Positions 52,273 to 60,470 of a DNA stretch of 64,000 bases are shown here, in pieces; the stretch's first letter is position 1; every line of letters starts with the position of its first letter. The notes under the pieces are model-generated. The model was given only the letters and a program-made list of their open reading frames with translations. It was not told the origin of the DNA and made no database searches. A program made the position numbers and the translations under genes. Source of the DNA: Natrinema salinisoli (lineage in GTDB: Archaea > Halobacteriota > Halobacteria > Halobacteriales > Natrialbaceae). The stretch is taken from positions 3,348,001 through 3,412,000 of the forward strand of contig NZ_CP084469.1 of the NCBI RefSeq assembly GCF_020405205.1, given 5' to 3'.

Positions 52273-53493
52273 TCAGTCCGTGACCCCCATCGACTTCGCG
52301 ATCGTGTTGAGCTGGATCTCGTCGGTCCCCTCGACGATCCGCAGGATACGCGCCTGGTGGACGATATCCATATACGGATTCTCCTCGGCCAGTCCGTTGG
52401 CCCCGTGGACCTGGACGGCCGCGTCGGCGACCTCCCACAGCACGTTCGTCGCGAACCACTTCAGTATCGAGGAGTCCATCACCGTCCGCTCGCCTTCGGC
52501 CATCTTCCAGGCGAGTTTGAGCCCCGCCGCGTCCGCGGCGTAGGTCTTCGCCCGCCCCTCCGCGAGCTTGGTCGAGACCTGCTGGAAGTTCCCGATCGAT
52601 CGCCCGAACGCCTCGCGCTCGGTGACGTACTCGGTCGCGTCCTCGAGCAGGAACTCTGCGTACCCGACGGCTTCGGCCCCTAACTCGAGGCGCCCCAGCG
52701 AGAGGAACTCCATCGCGGCGTAGAACGCCTCGTCGACCTCGCCGAGCACGCGATCGTCGGGAACCCGGACGTCGTCCAGTATAATTTCGGCCTGCGACCC
52801 CTCGGCACCCACGGCGTTGTTGTACGACCCCAGTTCGTACTCGTCGCGCTCGACGATGAAGCACGTGATGCCGCCGTAGCGGCCGGCCTCCTCCTGTGGG
52901 GTCGTCCGGGCGAACAACTGGACGAAGTCGGCGTAGGGCGCGTTGGTGATCCACTGTTTGCGCCCGTTGATGACCCACTCGTCGCCGTCCCTCTCCGCCG
53001 TCGTCTCCATGTTCGGCGAGTCCGACCCGTAGCCCGGCTCGGTCTGGGCGAACGCCGTCGACTTCTCGGCCCGCACGGTCGGCTCGAGGTAGCGTTCTAC
53101 CTGCTCGCCCTCGGCCTGCAACAGGAGCGGCTTCGGCCCCTCCGGCCCGGCGAGGGCGTAGCGCTCGAGCCCGCCGCCGTGGGATGCGAGGTGTTTCTTC
53201 GCTCGGTACCAGGTGACCGGCGAGACGCCCTCGCCGCCCGCCACTTCGGGCAGGTTCATCGCGTAGAAGCCGCCCTCCGCCGATCGCCGCCGGATCTCCT
53301 CGCGGGCCTCGAGCACCTCGTCGGTCCAGCGCCCGTTCTCGTGGTGGCCCTTCCTGGGATTCGTGTAGACGTCTCCCAGTTCCTCGACGATCGGGTCGAC
53401 CTCGCGCTCGATGAACTCGTCCAGACTGTCGAGGATCAGTTCGGTCTCCTCGTCGGTGTCGAAACTCACGCCGCCTGTCGTGTTTGCTACCAT
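52273..53493 (-). CDS. Acyl-CoA dehydrogenase
   Basis: A 406-residue flavoenzyme. AFAQTEPGYGSDSPNMETTA (about residues 148-167), WVINGRKQWITNAPYADF (about 175-192) and the catalytic Glu in RIVEGTDEIQLNTIAKSMG (about 391) are all present. The N-terminal helical domain has a short acidic insert with TNPRKGHHENGR (about 44-55), also known in haloarchaeal homologues. It lies between a ligase (28-nt gap) and an amidase (6-nt gap) in one operon and takes electrons from the activated acyl-CoA. Third acyl-CoA dehydrogenase of the window. Confidence 0.93.
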   Translation of the reverse strand: MVANTTGGVSFDTDEETELILDSLDEFIEREVDPIVEELGDVYTNPRKGHHENGRWTDEVLEAREEIRRRSAEGGFYAMNLPEVAGGEGVSPVTWYRAKKHLASHGGGLERYALAGPEGPKPLLLQAEGEQVERYLEPTVRAEKSTAFAQTEPGYGSDSPNMETTAERDGDEWVINGRKQWITNAPYADFVQLFARTTPQEEAGRYGGITCFIVERDEYELGSYNNAVGAEGSQAEIILDDVRVPDDRVLGEVDEAFYAAMEFLSLGRLELGAEAVGYAEFLLEDATEYVTEREAFGRSIGNFQQVSTKLAEGRAKTYAADAAGLKLAWKMAEGERTVMDSSILKWFATNVLWEVADAAVQVHGANGLAEENPYMDIVHQARILRIVEGTDEIQLNTIAKSMGVTD

Positions 53494-53521
53494 AGTGAAA
53501 TCTGTCTATCGCCGGAACCGC

Positions 53522-55162
53522 TCACTGCTGGGGCGCCGGTTCGTCGTCTTCGGCCTCGAGGACCACGTCGAACTGGTCGCGAAGCGTCTTCTTGTCGAAC
53601 TTTCCGGTCGACGTCTTCGGTATCTCGTCGACGAACTCGTAGACGTCCGGCAGCCACCACGAGGGGAACGTCTCCGCGAGGTGGGCCTCGAGGTCGTCTG
53701 CGTCGATCGTCGCCCCGTCTCGCGGCACCACGACCGCCATCGGCCGCTCCTGCCAGCGCTCGTGCTCGACCGCGATGACGGTGGCCTCGGTGACGTCCTC
53801 GTGGCCGATCAATTCGTTCTCGAGTTGCACCGACGAGATCCACTCGCCCCCGGACTTGATGACGTCCTTGTCGCGGTCGACGACGTCGACGTAGCCCAGT
53901 TCGTCCCGCGTGGCGATGTCGCCGGTCCGCAGGAATCCGTCGTCGGTAAAGGCCTGCTCGTTCTCCTCGGGCCGGTCGTGATAGCCGTCGGTCACCCAGG
54001 GACTGCGGACCTGCAACTCGCCCATCGTCTCCCCGTCGGCGGGAATTTCCTCGCCGTCGTCGTCCACGATACGGGTCTGCATCCCCGGAACGGGCAACCC
54101 TGCCTTGGTCCGGTACTCGTATTGTTCGTCGCTCGGGAGGTCCGCGGCCTCCTTGCGAAGCGTGCTGAGCGTCCCCAGCGGCGAGGTCTCGGTCATTCCC
54201 CAGCCCTGGATGATCGGCGCGTCGTACTCCTCGTCGTAGCGGCGAATGAGCGACTCGGGCGGCGCGGAGCCGCCGACCGTCAGCCGGTCGATGTTCGAGA
54301 TGTCGACCTCGGGGTTCTCGTCTAAGAACTCGGCCATCTCGAGCCAGATCGTCGGCACCGCCGCTGAGAACGTCACGTCCTCCTCGGCGATGAGGCGCGC
54401 GATCGACTCCGGATCGGTGTGGACCGACGGGAAGACCTGCTTGGCCCCGACGAACGTCGCGGCGTAGGGGATCCCCCAGCCGTTCGCGTGGAACATCGGC
54501 ACGACCGGCAGGACGACGTCGCTCTCCCCGACACCGTTGGCGTCCGTGTGGCCGCACATGATGCTGTGCAAGTACATCGCCCGGTGCGAGTAGGACACAC
54601 CCTTGGGAAGCCCCGTCGTCCCCGACGTGTGGCACATGCCGTACTCCGCGTCCTCGTCGATGTCGGGCCAGTCGTACTCCGCGGGCTGGTCCTCGAGCAG
54701 GGACTCGTAGTCCGTGACCGGCTCGAGACTCGTGTCCGGGACCTCGTCGTCGAGGACGACGTACTGCTCGACCGTCTCGAGCTCGTCGGCGTTGGCCTCG
54801 ACCTTCTCGATGAGCCCGGGATCGACGAAGATCACCCGATCCTCGGCGTCGTCGATCGTGTGGACGAAGTGGTGATCGGGCAGCCGCATGTTGCACATGT
54901 GGATCGAGCGCCCCGAGCAGGCCGGCCCGAAGTACAGTTCGAAGTGCCGGTAGTGGTTCGTCGCGACGACGCCGACCCGCTCGCCCGCCTCGAGACCGAG
55001 GTCGTCGAGCGCGTGCGCGAGCTTATTGATTCGCTCGCCGGCGTCGGCGTACGTGTATCGATGCGTGCTCCCGTCGGGCAGTTTCGTCACGAGTTCCCGG
55101 TCCGGGAACAGGTCGATCGCCCGCTCGAGAAGCTTGTCAAGTGTTAACTCGACGCTCATCAT
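53522..55162 (-). CDS. Acyl-CoA synthetase, FadD3/long-chain-like
   Basis: A 546-residue AMP-forming ligase. The phosphate-binding motif is CHTSGTTGLPKGVSYSHRAM (about residues 175-194), followed by GWGMTETSPLGTLS (about 324-337), the hinge FLRTGDIATRDELGYVDVVDR (about 409-428) and the A10 Lys in IPKTSTGKFDKKTLRDQF (about 516-533). CHTSGTTG in place of the more common YTSGTTG, and the MTxTSP element, are usual for medium/long-chain and 'fatty-acid--CoA ligase' types with about 540 residues. It precedes the acyl-CoA dehydrogenase by 28 nt. Confidence 0.93.
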   Translation of the reverse strand: MMSVELTLDKLLERAIDLFPDRELVTKLPDGSTHRYTYADAGERINKLAHALDDLGLEAGERVGVVATNHYRHFELYFGPACSGRSIHMCNMRLPDHHFVHTIDDAEDRVIFVDPGLIEKVEANADELETVEQYVVLDDEVPDTSLEPVTDYESLLEDQPAEYDWPDIDEDAEYGMCHTSGTTGLPKGVSYSHRAMYLHSIMCGHTDANGVGESDVVLPVVPMFHANGWGIPYAATFVGAKQVFPSVHTDPESIARLIAEEDVTFSAAVPTIWLEMAEFLDENPEVDISNIDRLTVGGSAPPESLIRRYDEEYDAPIIQGWGMTETSPLGTLSTLRKEAADLPSDEQYEYRTKAGLPVPGMQTRIVDDDGEEIPADGETMGELQVRSPWVTDGYHDRPEENEQAFTDDGFLRTGDIATRDELGYVDVVDRDKDVIKSGGEWISSVQLENELIGHEDVTEATVIAVEHERWQERPMAVVVPRDGATIDADDLEAHLAETFPSWWLPDVYEFVDEIPKTSTGKFDKKTLRDQFDVVLEAEDDEPAPQQ

Positions 55163-55233
55163 AGTCGTTCTCAGTATTCTGTCCAGTACCTTATGATTTG
55201 GGACGAGGACGTTCTCGTGCGGGGGGCACGGTC

Positions 55234-56397
55234 TCAGCGGATGACGCCCGCGTCGCGAAGGGCGGCTCGGTCGTCCTCGTCGTATCCGACCGACGCGAGC
55301 AGTTCGTCGGTATGCTCACCGTGACCCGGGACCGATTCGTCGTGGCTTTCGGGCACGTTCGACCCCCTCGCGGGGAAGCCGATCCGCGGCGGTGCGTCGT
55401 CGGGCCGTTCGATCAGCCCGCGGGCCTCGAGCTGCGGGTGGTCGACGGCCTCGGCCGGCGTACACACCGGCCCGACCATCGTCTCGTCGCTCAGATCCCC
55501 GAGCCACGCGTCCCGCGACCGGGTCGCGAACAGTGCCTCGAGTTCCTCCCGAACGGCGGTCAGTTCGGCCGAGTCCTCGGTCCCGTGGAGGTCGACGAGG
55601 TCCTCGCGGCCGGCCTCCTCGCAGAAGGCCGTCCAGAACTTCGGCTCGAGCGCCGCGAGGGTCACGTACCGCCCGTCGGCGGTCTCGTACACGTCGTACC
55701 ACGGAACCCCTCCGGTGAGGGCCGTCTCGCCGGGCCGAGGATCGCCGCCCGTGAGCGCCTCGTGGGCGACGGCCTGCGAAAAGGAGGCGACCACGTCGGT
55801 CATCGACACGTCGATATATTCGCCGCCGTTGCCCAGCTCTCGCGAGAGCAGCCCGCCGATGATACTAAAGGCCGCGAACAGCCCGCCGCCGAGATCGCCG
55901 ATCTGGTAGCCCGGGATCTGGGGGGCCATCGACTCGTCTTCGCGGGTCATGTCGAGCAATCCGGCGACGCCGACGTAGTTGAGGTCGTGGCCCGCGCGTT
56001 CGGCGTACGGGCCGGTCCCCCCGTACCCCGAAAGCGAGCAGTAGACGAGGTCCTCGTTGTACTCGAGCAGCGTCTCGTAATCGATCTCGAGTCGGTCGGC
56101 GACCCCCGGTCGAAACTGCTCGAAGACGACGTCGGCTTCCTCGACGAGCCGGTAGAACGCGGTCGTCCCCGCCTCCGATTTCAGGTCGAGCGCGATGCTT
56201 CGCTTGCCGCGATTGACGCTGTCGAACAGCGCGCCGACGTCGCGATCGGTCGTCGGCGGCGTATACCGCGCGTAGTCGCCCGCATCGGTGTCCTCGACTT
56301 TGACGACGTCTGCGCCGGCGTCGGCGAGCAATTGGGTCGCGTACGGTCCCGGAAGCAAGCGCGACAGATCGAGTATCCGAACCGAATCGAGTTGCAT
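55234..56397 (-). CDS. CaiB/BaiF family CoA-transferase (class III)
   Basis: A 387-residue class III CoA-transferase that moves CoA between carboxylic acids. Starts with SVRILDLSRLLPGPYATQLLADAGADVVKVED (given in part, RLLPGPYATQLLADAGADV, about residues 12-30), has the catalytic Asp in AGHDLNYVGVAGLLDMT (about 154, DLNY), and the conserved GNGGEYIDVSMTDVVA (about 197-212). These transferases activate substrates with a CoA donor such as succinyl-CoA, or act as racemase (alpha-methylacyl-CoA racemases belong here). In the five-gene minus-strand run; may racemise or activate branched-chain acids before the dehydrogenase. Confidence 0.92.
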   Translation of the reverse strand: MQLDSVRILDLSRLLPGPYATQLLADAGADVVKVEDTDAGDYARYTPPTTDRDVGALFDSVNRGKRSIALDLKSEAGTTAFYRLVEEADVVFEQFRPGVADRLEIDYETLLEYNEDLVYCSLSGYGGTGPYAERAGHDLNYVGVAGLLDMTREDESMAPQIPGYQIGDLGGGLFAAFSIIGGLLSRELGNGGEYIDVSMTDVVASFSQAVAHEALTGGDPRPGETALTGGVPWYDVYETADGRYVTLAALEPKFWTAFCEEAGREDLVDLHGTEDSAELTAVREELEALFATRSRDAWLGDLSDETMVGPVCTPAEAVDHPQLEARGLIERPDDAPPRIGFPARGSNVPESHDESVPGHGEHTDELLASVGYDEDDRAALRDAGVIR

Positions 56398-56472
56398 GAT
56401 ACCACGTCCCTGTCGCGTTTCAAAAATCTACTGTCGCCGTTCGGATCCGTCGCGACGACCGCTGCCGGACTC

Positions 56473-57405
56473 TCAGTCGTCGCCCTCGAGGGACACTAGC
56501 TCGTCGACGTCCGGGATATCGGCCGCGGCGTCCGTGATCTGTCGCATTCGATCCGTGTGCTTCTCGACCGCGTAGGCGGCGAGCTTCCCCTCCTCGAGGC
56601 CGGCGCGCTCCCCCGGATCGTCGGGCTGGAACCGATTATCCTCGGTGATCCCCTGAACCAGGGGGACGAGCTCGTTGACGGTATCCTCGACGATCGCCGG
56701 ATCGACGCCCTCCGCGATGAGCTTCTTCAACTGGTTCATGCCGAAGCCGACGTGGCGGCCCTCGTCGCTGCGGATCTTCGTAAAGCCCTGGACGAGCCCC
56801 GGCAGATGCGGAAGCTCCTCGAAGTCGCCGCCGTAGGAGGTCTGCATCCCGTAGTAGCCCGTCTGCGCGAGGATCCCCTCGACCGTGAGGTGGTAGTGAC
56901 AGTACGCCTTCGCGCGGTTTTCGGGCGTGTCCTCCTCGAGCAGCCGGAACTGCGCCTTCCGGTTGCGGTCGAACAGTTCGACGTAGGGGTCGTTGAACCA
57001 CCGCTCGTGGCGGGGATCGGACCGCTCCCAGCCCAGTTCGTCTTCGACGGTCCAGACGACCTCCCGCCAGTAGCGGTCGAAGAAGTCCGCGTGCTTGGCT
57101 TCCTCGTACATCTGGGTCGTCAGGAACAGCTGATCGTCGATATTGTCGAGCACCGTCCCCAGCGGCGCGAGATCCTCGGTGACCGCGTCCTCCCCTGCAC
57201 CGAACTTCGCGATGCCGTTGAGCGTTCCGTACCACGATTCCCGGTCGTAGCCCTCCGCCCCGTCGATGTACGTCAGCAAGTTCTCGACGTCCCGCTCGAG
57301 GTCGATCTCGCCGGGATCCCAGTGGCGCTCGACCGCGTTGCGATAGTAGCGGTTCGACTTCGAGTCCCGGTCCATCATCGCCGCCGGTGTGTACTCCGTT
57401 GCCAT
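56473..57405 (-). CDS. R2-like ligand-binding oxidase (R2lox)
   Basis: A 310-residue ferritin-fold protein of the ribonucleotide-reductase-R2-like family that carries a Mn/Fe cofactor and does not take part in deoxynucleotide synthesis. The six metal ligands are in place: E72 (GAGEDAVTEDL), E102 and H105 (EEAKHADFF), E176 (YHLTVEGILAQTGYY), E215 and H218 (IRSDEGRHVGFG). V75, three after E72, and Y171, five before E176, are the pair that forms the Val-Tyr ether cross-link in known R2lox. Bound long-chain fatty acid is seen in known structures. It starts the minus-strand run and has a TATTTAAT-type box near 57430. Confidence 0.85.
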   Translation of the reverse strand: MATEYTPAAMMDRDSKSNRYYRNAVERHWDPGEIDLERDVENLLTYIDGAEGYDRESWYGTLNGIAKFGAGEDAVTEDLAPLGTVLDNIDDQLFLTTQMYEEAKHADFFDRYWREVVWTVEDELGWERSDPRHERWFNDPYVELFDRNRKAQFRLLEEDTPENRAKAYCHYHLTVEGILAQTGYYGMQTSYGGDFEELPHLPGLVQGFTKIRSDEGRHVGFGMNQLKKLIAEGVDPAIVEDTVNELVPLVQGITEDNRFQPDDPGERAGLEEGKLAAYAVEKHTDRMRQITDAAADIPDVDELVSLEGDD

Positions 57406-57488
57406 ACCACAATCTATGGACGGCGGCTATTAAATGTGTATCCAGTGTCGTATCCGCTCGATCCCGTCTCGAGAGCGTCCGGACGGCC

Positions 57489-58874
57489 TCAGTCGGTACT
57501 TTCGCCGGCGTCTTCGTCGATGCGTTCGTGTCGCTCGAGGGAGGTCATCGTTCGGTAGAGTTCGATCCGATCGGTCTTCCGCAGTCGGTATCGGTAGTAG
57601 ACGTACGCGACGACGAACCAGCCGACGAGAACCACGCCGACGACGGGTCGCTGGAGGAGCGTGACGATCCAGAACGCGCCCGTGACGACAGCACCGCCCA
57701 GTACCGCGAGGAGGAGGCCGCGATACCGGCGGAGTCGAAACGGCGCGTTGGCGTAGTGGTTCGGGAACTCGCGCGGCAGGTTCCAGAGGCCGATCGCACA
57801 GAAAAAGTACGCGGTGAGGCTGGCCAGCCCGATAAACACGGAGAGACCGACGATCTCGCCGGCCAGGGGGACGAGCAGGAACGGCGGAACGCCGAGGACC
57901 GCGACCGCGTAGTGGGGCGTCTCGAACCGCGGATGGATCCGCGACAGCGGTGCCGGGAGAACCCCGTCGCGGCTCGCCCGCATGAGCGTCCGCGAGAAGA
58001 CGAGCAGCGTCGTGTTCACCGTCGTGACGACCGCGAAGACGGCCCCGGCGGCGACGACGTACTCACCCCACCACGGGAGGTATCGCGAGGCGACGAGCGC
58101 GAGGTCGGCCTCGGTGCCCAGTTGCGTGTACGGAACGACGCCGACGAGGACGGCGATTAGCGCCACGTAAACCAGCGCCACGATACCGATGCCGAGCCCC
58201 AGTACGAGCGGGATCGTCCGCCCGGGATCGTCGATCTCTTCGCCGAGTTCGATCAGTAATCCGAATCCGAGAAACGGATAGAACAGTGCGACCACCGCGA
58301 GGCCGAACGCGCCGTAGTCCGGGAAGAACGGCGCGTAATTGGCGGGGTCGACCGCGCCCGCACCGGGGACGATGACCGTCAGGAGTGCGATCAGGAGGCC
58401 GACGAAGAAGACGATCTGTACCTGTGCGACGACCCTGAGTCCGATCAGGTTGACGACCAGGACGAACGCGAGCAGCACGTAGACGAGCAGCGTCGACGGT
58501 ACGTCGAAGAAGATCCGGGTGTACTCGGCGAAACCCCTTGCCGTAATGAGCAACGACGCCCACGCGACCAGCGGGATCGTGACGGGAACCAGGAACCCCC
58601 AGTAGGGGGCCGTGAGCCGAGAGATGTAGACGTACAGTCCCCCGGCGACCGGCATCGCCGATCCGAGCAAGGCGTTGTACAGGACGACGAAACTCGCCGG
58701 AATCGCCGCGAGGACGATCGCCAACACGAGCGCCGGTCCCGCACTCCCCGCCAGCGGCCCCGGCAGCACGAATATCGGGACCGAAATCGCGTTGCCGACC
58801 AGCAGTGCCAGCACGCCGACGACGCCGATACTCGAGGAGAGCGTCTCCGACGGGCCGTCGGTTGCTCCGCTCAT
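57489..58874 (-). CDS. APC-family amino acid/amine permease
   Basis: A 461-residue carrier with 12 membrane helices of the amino acid-polyamine-organocation superfamily. GVVGVLALLVGNAISVPIFVLPG (given in part, LLVGNAISVPIFVLPG, about residues 22-38) is the helix-1 unwound region; ALLGSAMPVAGGLYVYISR (about 69-87) and FGLLIELGEEIDDPGRTIP (about 204-222) are family signatures. The C-terminus has a short tail MTSLERHERIDEDAGESTD. The ATGA overlap with the 58871 gene shows joint translation. The substrate (amino acid, amine, or other) is unresolved. Confidence 0.9.
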   Translation of the reverse strand: MSGATDGPSETLSSSIGVVGVLALLVGNAISVPIFVLPGPLAGSAGPALVLAIVLAAIPASFVVLYNALLGSAMPVAGGLYVYISRLTAPYWGFLVPVTIPLVAWASLLITARGFAEYTRIFFDVPSTLLVYVLLAFVLVVNLIGLRVVAQVQIVFFVGLLIALLTVIVPGAGAVDPANYAPFFPDYGAFGLAVVALFYPFLGFGLLIELGEEIDDPGRTIPLVLGLGIGIVALVYVALIAVLVGVVPYTQLGTEADLALVASRYLPWWGEYVVAAGAVFAVVTTVNTTLLVFSRTLMRASRDGVLPAPLSRIHPRFETPHYAVAVLGVPPFLLVPLAGEIVGLSVFIGLASLTAYFFCAIGLWNLPREFPNHYANAPFRLRRYRGLLLAVLGGAVVTGAFWIVTLLQRPVVGVVLVGWFVVAYVYYRYRLRKTDRIELYRTMTSLERHERIDEDAGESTD

Positions 58875-59122
58875 TCCTCCGGGGTACGGTCGGCCCGCCG
58901 CCGCTGGATCTCGTAGTCGCGAATCCGTCGTCCGAGGGCGAACCCGACGACGCCGCCGAGGACGGGCGCGACGAGGAGGAGCGCTTGTACGGTCACCAGC
59001 GGGAGGACGACCCCGACTCCGAGGCCGACCACGAGGCAGCCCTCGGGATACTGTGCCGCGGCTACTTCGCGCTCGATATCGTCCATCTCCGCCGGGACGT
59101 CTCGATACTCTCCGATTGCCAT
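58871..59122 (-). CDS. Small glycine-rich membrane protein, partner of the permease
   Basis: An 83-residue protein: acidic N-terminus (MAIGEYRDVPAEMDDIEREV), then two membrane helices, CLVVGLGVGVVLPLVTVQALL and LVAPVLGGVVGFALGRRI (about residues 27-66 in all), and a charged tail. Its stop overlaps the permease start as ATGA (58871-58874). The start at 59122 is preferred; a TATA-like CTATTTC about 27 nt upstream supports it, while the ATG at 59254 lies in non-coding-like sequence. It may be a small subunit or a stabiliser of the permease, but this is inference. Confidence 0.6.
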   Translation of the reverse strand: MAIGEYRDVPAEMDDIEREVAAAQYPEGCLVVGLGVGVVLPLVTVQALLLVAPVLGGVVGFALGRRIRDYEIQRRRADRTPEE

Positions 59123-59298
59123 GTCATACCCCACCATATCATGGGTGAAATAGCTTCGGGATGTTGACACTCTCTGGGGGAGTTGCCCGGTCGTCGTATC
59201 CGAGCAGCCGCGGCGTACGGACCGGTGAAATCGGTCACGGATCGGCGTCTCCACGCGTGTTGATAAGAACTAAGTCAGTACCCGTGAAGGATGCTGTC

Positions 59299-60036
59299 AT
59301 GGCACAAAAGCGTGCTGCCGTCGTCGGTGGCGGCATCATGGGCGCCGGTATCGCACAGGTACTCGCACGGAACGGCTACGAGGTGGCCGTCCGCGAAATC
59401 AACGAGGAACTGGCCGAGGAGGCCCGCGAACGGGTCGTGTCGGGCAACTACGGACTCGACGATGCCGTCGAAGGGGGGTACCTCTCCGAAGACGAGAAAG
59501 CCGAGGTCCTCGAGCGGCTGTCGTTCACCACGGATCTCGACGAGGCGACGAACGGCACGGATTTCGTGATCGAGGCGGTCACGGAGGACCTCGCGATCAA
59601 GGGCCAGGTCTTCCGCGATCTGGACGAGGTGACGGACGAGCAGCCGCTGTACTCGAACACGAGCGGCTTTTCGGTGACGGCGATCGCGAACGGCGTCTCC
59701 GATCCCTCCCGCGTCGCGGTCACGCACTTCTTCAACCCGGTCCCGGTCATGTCGATGGTCGAAATCGTCCAGGCACCCCAGACCGACGAGGCCGTCGTCG
59801 AACGCGCCGAGGAGCTCGTCGACGAACTCGGGAAGACCAGCGTCACCATCGACGACGACCCCGGCTCCTACGGCTTCCTCGCTAACCGCTGTCACGCGGC
59901 GATGCGAGAGGAGGCCCAGAAGATCGTCGACGAGGGTATCGCGACCGAAGAACAGGTCGACAAAGCGCTCGAGGAGGGGTACAACCTCCCCGTCGGTCCG
60001 TTCTCGCTGCGCGGCATCGGCGAGGAGTGGGACTGA
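59299..60036 (+). CDS. 3-hydroxyacyl-CoA dehydrogenase, short at the C-terminus
   Basis: A 245-residue enzyme that oxidises 3-hydroxyacyl-CoA with NAD. The dinucleotide motif VVGGGIMGAGIAQVLARNG is at about residues 7-25; catalytic Ser/His/Glu elements are in NTSGFSVTAIAN (about 120-131) and VTHFFNPVPVMSMVEIV (about 140-156), Asn in FLANRCHAAMREEAQKIV (about 195-212). Usual family members have about 285 residues. Here the C-terminal dimerisation domain stops soon after NLPVGPFSLRG. The gene is followed by repeat copies C and D, so the missing part could have been lost by their insertion. Alternatively a natural short family. Confidence 0.8.
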   Translation: MAQKRAAVVGGGIMGAGIAQVLARNGYEVAVREINEELAEEARERVVSGNYGLDDAVEGGYLSEDEKAEVLERLSFTTDLDEATNGTDFVIEAVTEDLAIKGQVFRDLDEVTDEQPLYSNTSGFSVTAIANGVSDPSRVAVTHFFNPVPVMSMVEIVQAPQTDEAVVERAEELVDELGKTSVTIDDDPGSYGFLANRCHAAMREEAQKIVDEGIATEEQVDKALEEGYNLPVGPFSLRGIGEEWD

Positions 60037-60091
60037 TAGGTCGGTTTTGCTCCCGTACCGACTCGGTTTTACTCGGACCGACGAACCGTTT

Positions 60092-60226
60092 GCAGTGGCG
60101 TGCGCTGTCGATCGGTCGGAGCGGTAGCGACGGTCGATCGATGATCTCGCGCGAGGGATGAGCGAGTGTAACGAGCGAATCGACTGGGAGGGTGTGGGTA
60201 CTCCGTGCGGGCACGATAACAGGGCG
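60092..60226 (+). repeat. Dispersed hairpin element, copy C
   Basis: Reads GCAGTGGCGTGCGCTGT (60092-60108), a central hairpin (60107-60114 with 60135-60142, 8 bp incl. one G-T), the block GCGCGAGGGATGAGCGAG (60149-60166), and GCGAATCGACTGGGAGGG, ending at GCACGATAACAGGGC. It lies about 55 bp behind the short 3-hydroxyacyl-CoA dehydrogenase. Confidence 0.7.
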
Positions 60227-60280
60227 GACTCGCTTGTCGATTCTAACGACCGTTCACCGGATATCTTCGACCGAAACAGA

Positions 60281-60420
60281 GTGCGCTGCTATCGTGGCAA
60301 CGAGGGATTCCACGTCCTCCCCAGCCGATTCGCTCACGCCTCCCGGCGCTCGCTCATCCCTCGCGCAAAGTTGTGTCGCGGTTCGTTCGTCACTCACCGC
60401 GACACAGCGCGCGCCACCGC
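60281..60420 (-). repeat. Dispersed hairpin element, copy D
   Basis: Inverted relative to copy C, with 54 bp between them. On the minus strand it reads GCGGTGGCGCGCGCTGTGTC, an 11-bp perfect hairpin (60372-60382 with 60396-60406), the block complementary to 60349-60366, GCGAATCGGCTGGGGAGG and the terminal TTGCCACGATAGCAG. C and D together can form a large cruciform of about 330 bp. The spacer 60037-60470 holds no gene otherwise. Confidence 0.72.
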
Positions 60421-60470
60421 AGGGCAAAAAAGCGATCCGGAGTAAGACGCCGTTCGTCCGTCCTCCGCCG

